Source: Macrosoma leucophasiata | Taxonomy: Eukaryota > Arthropoda > Insecta > Lepidoptera > Hedylidae | DNA length: 64,000 nucleotides | Assembly: GCA_036365455.1 (NCBI GenBank) | Contig: JAWQUS010000007.1 | Coordinates: 19,670,001 to 19,734,000 of the forward strand | Reading direction: 5' to 3' | In this document: positions 60,312-64,000 of the stretch, piece by piece | Layout of the letters: every line of letters starts with the position of its first letter | Numbering within the stretch: the stretch's first letter is position 1 | Program-made: the position numbers and the translations under genes | The notes under the pieces: model-generated | Databases searched by the model: none | Told to the model about the DNA's origin: nothing | Seen by the model: the letters and a program-made list of their open reading frames with translations, nothing else

Positions 60312-60493
60312 CGATCCCGTCGCCGACGTCGCCGGCGGCGCCGAAGCAGAACGGCGCGGTGTCGCGCGACGAGCCCGCTGAGGCGGCCAACCACAACAAC
60401 CACAACAACCACACCAACCACAACCACACGCACGTCGCGCCCATCAACCATAACCACAATAACCACAATCATAATCCGCCCGAAAAACATACG
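60312..60493 (+). CDS. GckIII: GckIII exon e: Asn/His-rich linker
   Basis: The acceptor is TTTTTTCGGCAG and the donor ACG|GTGAGTG. The two leading bases complete an Ala codon. The exon encodes IPSPTSPAAPKQNGAV, then a stretch at about 60389-60475 in which 23 of 29 residues are Asn or His, then PPEKHT, ending in phase 0. No domain is recognisable, and the segment is expected to be disordered. It is supported as an exon by splice sites, phase agreement with both neighbours and high GC in its first half, rather than by homology. Such a His/Asn tract is absent from the vertebrate family members as I know them; whether other Lepidoptera share it cannot be told from here. Confidence 0.85.
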
Positions 60494-61179
60494 GTGAGTG
60501 TGTGGTACTACTTATAGTGATAGACTAATAAAAATACTTTTTAAATTTGAATCAGTAGTTCCCGAGATACCGTGTTCAACCAAACAAACAAACTTCCACT
60601 TTATAATGTTATTATTGTGTAGATAATATAGATATTATGACTTTCACACAAACGTAATAATCACAATCATTACCCGCCCGAAAAATATATGAAAAGTGGA
60701 ACCAATATCGATGGTATTTTATGTATATAGGCAGTCTATCCATATCGACTTTACTAATAAAAGACCACATGATCGTCCCCTATTTATAAAAAGAACGAAA
60801 GAATAACGAAGACAGATACCATATTCAAGCACAGCTTAGGTATAACGTTTGAAGCTATGTTGCGCTGGAAGGCTCACGTGAAGAAAAATAGAGAGGAGTT
60901 AATTAATAGGTTAGGATTCCCGCTGCAGAATTACTTCGTTCATCGAGTTATTCTGCAAACCATCCACTAAGTTGCCTATCAAAATATGGGCGCTTGTATT
61001 TTTTATCGTGGCCAAATTTCATACTTTGTGCAATTTTCGTGAAAGTCCCTAAGTTTTTGCTTCTCGTATTAATATTATGATTCACAGATGACATTAATCA
61101 AAATTGAGCTTTTGTATCTTATAAACTTCAATTGTAGCAAAGTAATACCGGTCCATTGTATTTATTGTTTTTATTTTAG

Positions 61180-61398
61180 TCGCGACAGACGACAAATGTG
61201 CAGACGACAGTTGAGACGCGCAGCGCGAAGGAGCGCGAACGCGAGCGAGAACGGGAACGGGAGCGGGAACGAGAGCGAGAGCGGGAACGAGAGCGGGAGA
61301 GGGAGCGAGAGCGAGAGCGGGAGCGGGAGCGGGAGCGTGAGCGGGCCGAACGTGACCACCCGCCTCCCAGCCGCGACACCGTAGTTTATAATATAGCC
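61180..61398 (+). CDS. GckIII: GckIII exon f: Glu-Arg dipeptide repeat linker
   Basis: The acceptor TTTATTTTAG leads in phase 0 into SRQTTNVQTTVETRSAK. Nineteen perfect Glu-Arg pairs follow (38 residues, 61231-61344), then AERDHPPPSRDTVVYNIA. The donor is GCC|GTGCGT, chosen because it keeps phase 0 into the next exon; a different donor nearby is possible. The hexamer is mostly GAGCGG/GAACGA with synonymous changes, so all six frames of this tract lack stops; only this one joins the gene. Long ER runs form charged single alpha-helices or mixed-charge disordered segments and are typical of splicing-factor-like proteins, not of GCK kinases, so the tract is unusual. Exon status rests on phase and splice sites. 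Confidence 0.85.
61231..61344 (+). repeat. GA-rich hexamer repeat encoding (Glu-Arg)19
   Basis: Nineteen GAR-CGN/AGG hexamers inside GckIII exon f. Synonymous third-base variation shows it is not a freshly slipped microsatellite. Confidence 0.95.
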
Positions 61399-61567
61399 GT
61401 GCGTATACATGTTCATTATTCAATATTTTTTCAATTGAGGTAAATGCGGTGCGCCTTTCAGACTGCATCAAATTTTTAATTTTTACTGAATTTTAGCAAA
61501 TATGACCAGATAAAATAGAATTGTATCATGTTTCTCCACTTGCGACTTTGAATGCCTTGCCTCTGCC

Positions 61568-61712
61568 TCTTCACGCCTGTAATAATTCACTGAGTATGCA
61601 GAAGTAAATGCATACGTGCAACATATTATTATGTGGAAAAACACTCAAGAATATTAAAAATGAGAAAATTCCAATGCCTCCTTCTTGACCCGGGGATCAA
61701 ATTGAGAACCAT
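61568..61712 (-). mobile_element. Possible degenerate tRNA-derived SINE
   Basis: CTTCACGCCTGTAATAATTC, AGAAGTAAATGCATACGTG and GACCCGGGGATCAAATTGAG follow the order of the family's reverse complement, but divergence is high. It lies in the intron 61399-62009. Confidence 0.45.
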
Positions 61713-62009
61713 CGACCCCACAAACAGTACGCGCGACATTACGCGATAGGCGCGAAACTGGCAAACACTAAAAAACTCATTTTCAATATCAGAAGTTTTT
61801 CAATTCAAATATCAAGATTATCGCAAACAAGTAACCTCATGCATTTCATTTGTCTACACAGACGAGTTATGTCGGTTTCCATTGAATTTTCTTATAAAAG
61901 ACCACCACTCATGTTGTCATAAGCCTCAATGCTAAAATCTCACCGACCATCCAAGAACTACTGTTTTGTTATGTATCAAAATGTTAAAAGTGTAATGATG
62001 GTATTGCAG

Positions 62010-62105
62010 GCATCACCTCTGGACCACAGAGGGGCGAACAATGAAGAGAACAAAGTGCGACGGCACGCGTACCTTCAGCAGCTCATCTATCCACTACTTA
62101 ATGAG
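62010..62105 (+). CDS. GckIII: GckIII exon g: start of C-terminal helical region
   Basis: GATGGTATTGCAG precedes it and GAG|GTACCG follows; length is 96 bases, phase 0 at both ends. The product begins ASPLDHRGANNEENKVRR and ends LQQLIYPLLNE. The last part corresponds to the amphipathic helix that opens the C-terminal dimerisation domain of GCK-III kinases (V.IP…EL in relatives). That domain binds CCM3/PDCD10 in vertebrates and flies. The Leu/Ile pattern and the direct in-frame continuation into LSRKHG of the next exon support the call. Confidence 0.9.
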
Positions 62106-62839
62106 GTACCGTCTCTCTGGTTTCTATTTTATAAACCATACACTTTTTATTGGGAAAGCATGTTAAAATCTGCATTGATGTCATTTTCCGTCAATATTTT
62201 CTGATTGCAAGCATTACAGTCATTTATACCATCTAATCGCTGGCGTCGGGACGTGACGACCTCTTCGCCCACTAGCGGAAGAATAATTCCAGAAGAATTA
62301 TCTTCTACTGGAAGAGATTTTTTTTACTGGAATAGAATTCTTCCACTAGTGCAGTCCGTCAACCGAACAATGGCGGACCATTCATTTTAATGGGGTGGTA
62401 GTAAGTGCAAGCACTGGTTGCACCGATTATAGGCACTGACTTATTACTTAGATTCCAAGCATTAGGTCAAAATTTACTGAATGCTTTGAATCTAGTCGTG
62501 ACAATGTTCAATTGAAATTTTTATTTATATATGATGTTTTCCTAAAAATTTTCAAAAAGTGTAAAGGAATAGTCTGTTATCATCTGATAGAGGTTAATTT
62601 TAACATTAGGGATATGTTGAGATGGCTCCAGTACAGTGATGGGGATGCAACACGAAAAATCACTTTTCACTTCATAATATCACTTTCGTGGGAAAGTGAT
62701 ATAATAAAGCGGTGTAGACCCGTGAACGTTATCGAATGCTTTATGATAAAAATCCCACCATTTTCACACATAAAAACGCGACTAAACACACATTTTGAAA
62801 ATAATATTACGCAGCGACACGGCTCTTTACCGCGTGCCC

Positions 62840-62891
62840 GCCAAAACTCTTACAACAACTTTAACAAATATTTTGGTGCAACCGAACCTTA
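62840..62891. mobile_element. Hairpin MITE (AGCCTGGGTTGC family), possible end fragment
   Basis: CAACTTTAACAAATATTTTG GTGCAACC resembles the right arm of the family; the left arm was not found. It is in the intron 62106-63296. Confidence 0.4.
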
Positions 62892-63296
62892 GATGATGCA
62901 GGCCGGCCTAATTGTTCCATTATGAATCTCATTGCTAGAGATATAGATATATTCACTTGTTCTCTGAGTGAATTTACGAAGGTAGCTTTAGGTGTCATTA
63001 GTTATAAGTAATGCAATACAATTAGCAATCATACTTAATTGAATAAATTGGAATTATATCAATATGTTATTGGATTATTCTTTGCATTTTGTAATTATTT
63101 AAATTTAATAATGATGAACGTAATTTAATTTTATAATGTATTTTGAAATTATTTAATGTATTTTAATCTATTTCAATTGTGAATGTATTTTAATCTTTAA
63201 AATAATATCTATTGCTTGTCTATCGCATTGGGTAGCCACCTGTGAGGATAGATTTAAGTTTGTGAAATAAATAAATAAATAAATTTTGTCCGTCAG

Positions 63297-63407
63297 CTGT
63301 CCCGCAAGCACGGCGCCGGCAGCGCGCTGGCCATCGAGGAGCTGCGGCGCGCCTTCGACGTGGCCGAGCGCGCCGCGCCGCACCTCACGCGCGCCTTCGT
63401 GCAGCAG
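63297..63407 (+). CDS. GckIII: GckIII exon h: C-terminal CCM3-binding helices (gene continues off window)
   Basis: The acceptor is TTGTCCGTCAG and the donor CAG|GTGCGC; 111 bases, phase 0. The exon is very GC-rich. It encodes LSRKHGAGSALAIEELRRAF followed by DVAERAAPHLTRAFVQQ. This aligns by eye with the family C-terminus in which an ALEEL..AF.LAE…PG/H motif forms the helix that pairs with CCM3/PDCD10. No stop is reached; a short last exon must lie to the right of the window. A family A repeat copy and the start of a BovB-like repeat occupy the visible part of the following intron. Confidence 0.93.
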
Positions 63408-63497
63408 GTGCGCTTTTTTATTTTTAGGATTTTTTTTTTAATGTTATGGCAATGGCATCGCTATTACGCATATTGCCAGTGTCAAGTAAAACGATTT

Positions 63498-63762
63498 TTT
63501 TTAATGTAATTGAACTAGTAAACAAGCATGCAGTTTACATTGATGTTAAGTGATGACTGCAGCCTATAGACACCCACACAAAGACCAACGTCAAAATGCA
63601 GATGCGTTGCTCCTGTGAGCCCTAAGTTTATTTATGGGAACATAATATTATCATCTAACACGATAGTACTGAACACTACCGTTTGGTGGCATGTACTCGT
63701 AGATTAGGCGATGCGATGGTGCCTACGGCCTCAAGCTCGTATTCGGAACTCTATCATAAGTA
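63498..63762 (-). repeat. Family A interspersed repeat after GckIII exon h
   Basis: AAACAAGCATGCAGTTTACA TTGATG … TGCAGCCTATAGACACCC … GCGATGGTGCCTACGGCC. Confidence 0.85.
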
Positions 63763-63913
63763 GATACGGTACTGCCCACCCACCTACTGATCATATCGCC
63801 AGACTAGCTTGAGCAGCTTAGTAGCCAAGACCGTATATGACCTAACGTCGTTTGTAATGTGGTCACACAGTAACACAACATTTCAGAGGCCTAATTCTGC
63901 TAATTTGAGTTAT

Positions 63914-64000
63914 AATAATAATGGCAACCCTCAATGCTGGGCACGAGTCTTTCCCCTTTTTGGGGAGAGGCCTGCAGCTTACTTCACCACGCTGCTCCAA
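63914..64000 (+). repeat. BovB/RTE-type 3' repeat, cut by window end
   Basis: TAATAATAATGGCAACCCTC … GCTGGGCACGAGTCTTTCCC and CACCACGCTGCTCCAA match the start of the copy at 54919. Confidence 0.8.

Larger units (their letters stand above)
49802..63407 (+). other. GckIII: Gene span: GCK-III Ste20-like kinase, eight internal exons, both ends missing
   Basis: Eight exons (49802-50018, 54553-54845, 56243-56388, 59281-59465, 60312-60493, 61180-61398, 62010-62105, 63297-63407) all have AG acceptors and GT donors, and their phases agree, so they join into 483 codons without a stop. From family knowledge, the joined product matches group III germinal-centre kinases (Drosophila GckIII, human STK24/25/26). 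These are cytoplasmic/Golgi-associated Ser/Thr kinases that pair with CCM3/PDCD10 and MO25 and take part in STRIPAK signalling, cell polarity and tube formation. The N-lobe (glycine loop, VAIK lysine, alphaC glutamate) is not in these exons. About 20-30 C-terminal residues are expected in a last exon beyond the window. Seven introns are complete (611 to 4534 bp) and loaded with transposable elements. Confidence 0.93.

Noticed and set aside
60197..60490. Minus-strand frames rich in Val/Trp/Leu over exon e
   Set aside because: Shadows of the Asn/His exon; low complexity and no support of their own.
61171..61471. Open frames on the minus strand across the GA-rich exon (Ser-Arg, Ala-Pro and Leu-Pro repeats)
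   Set aside because: They are the other readings of the same hexamer repeat; only the + frame joins neighbouring exons in phase.

Overview
This window looks like nuclear DNA of a moth or butterfly (Lepidoptera). It is AT-rich and has very little coding sequence. It is crowded with short interspersed elements, hairpin MITEs, RTE/CR1-type LINE debris and tRNA-derived SINEs, and its one host gene is split by canonical GT-AG introns. The order-level call is an inference from repeat style and gene structure; no species can be named.

The only host gene I can support is on the + strand, 49802 to 63407. Eight consecutive exons join in frame to give 483 codons of a Ste20-family germinal-centre kinase of group III (Drosophila GckIII; vertebrate STK24/25/26, also called MST3/SOK1/MST4). 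The exons cover the kinase domain from just before the hinge through HRD, DFG, the activation loop and APE, then an unusually low-complexity linker (His-Pro, Asn/His and 19 Glu-Arg pairs), then most of the C-terminal helical region that in this family pairs with CCM3/PDCD10. The ATP-binding N-lobe exons were not found in the 49.8 kb upstream, and the last exon lies beyond the right edge.

Region by region: 1-4.7 kb is repeat-scattered noncoding DNA. At 4.7-5.3 kb there are two diverged copies of a ~200 bp unit, just before a nearly intact non-LTR retrotransposon (about 5.5-10.5 kb; ORF1 with one in-frame stop, ORF2 open over 979 codons). From 10.5 to 34 kb there is mostly noncoding DNA with nested small elements, including a SINE inside a hairpin MITE (18.1-18.6 kb), a TIR element (27.3-27.8 kb) and a duplicated tRNA-like unit with perfect 48-bp inverted arms (28.36-28.95 kb). 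An RT fragment lies on the minus strand at 34.7-35.3 kb and a ~690 bp MITE at 37.6-38.3 kb. The stretch 39.6-49.8 kb has few repeats and may be a large 5' intron or intergenic DNA. The kinase introns from 49.8 kb onward carry SINEs, MITEs, an antisense CR1-like LINE fragment and degenerate copies of part of a kinase exon.

One interspersed family of ~300 bp, ending in 'TTGCCACTTCCATTACATAAAA', appears about 18 times in both orientations and is the dominant repeat here.
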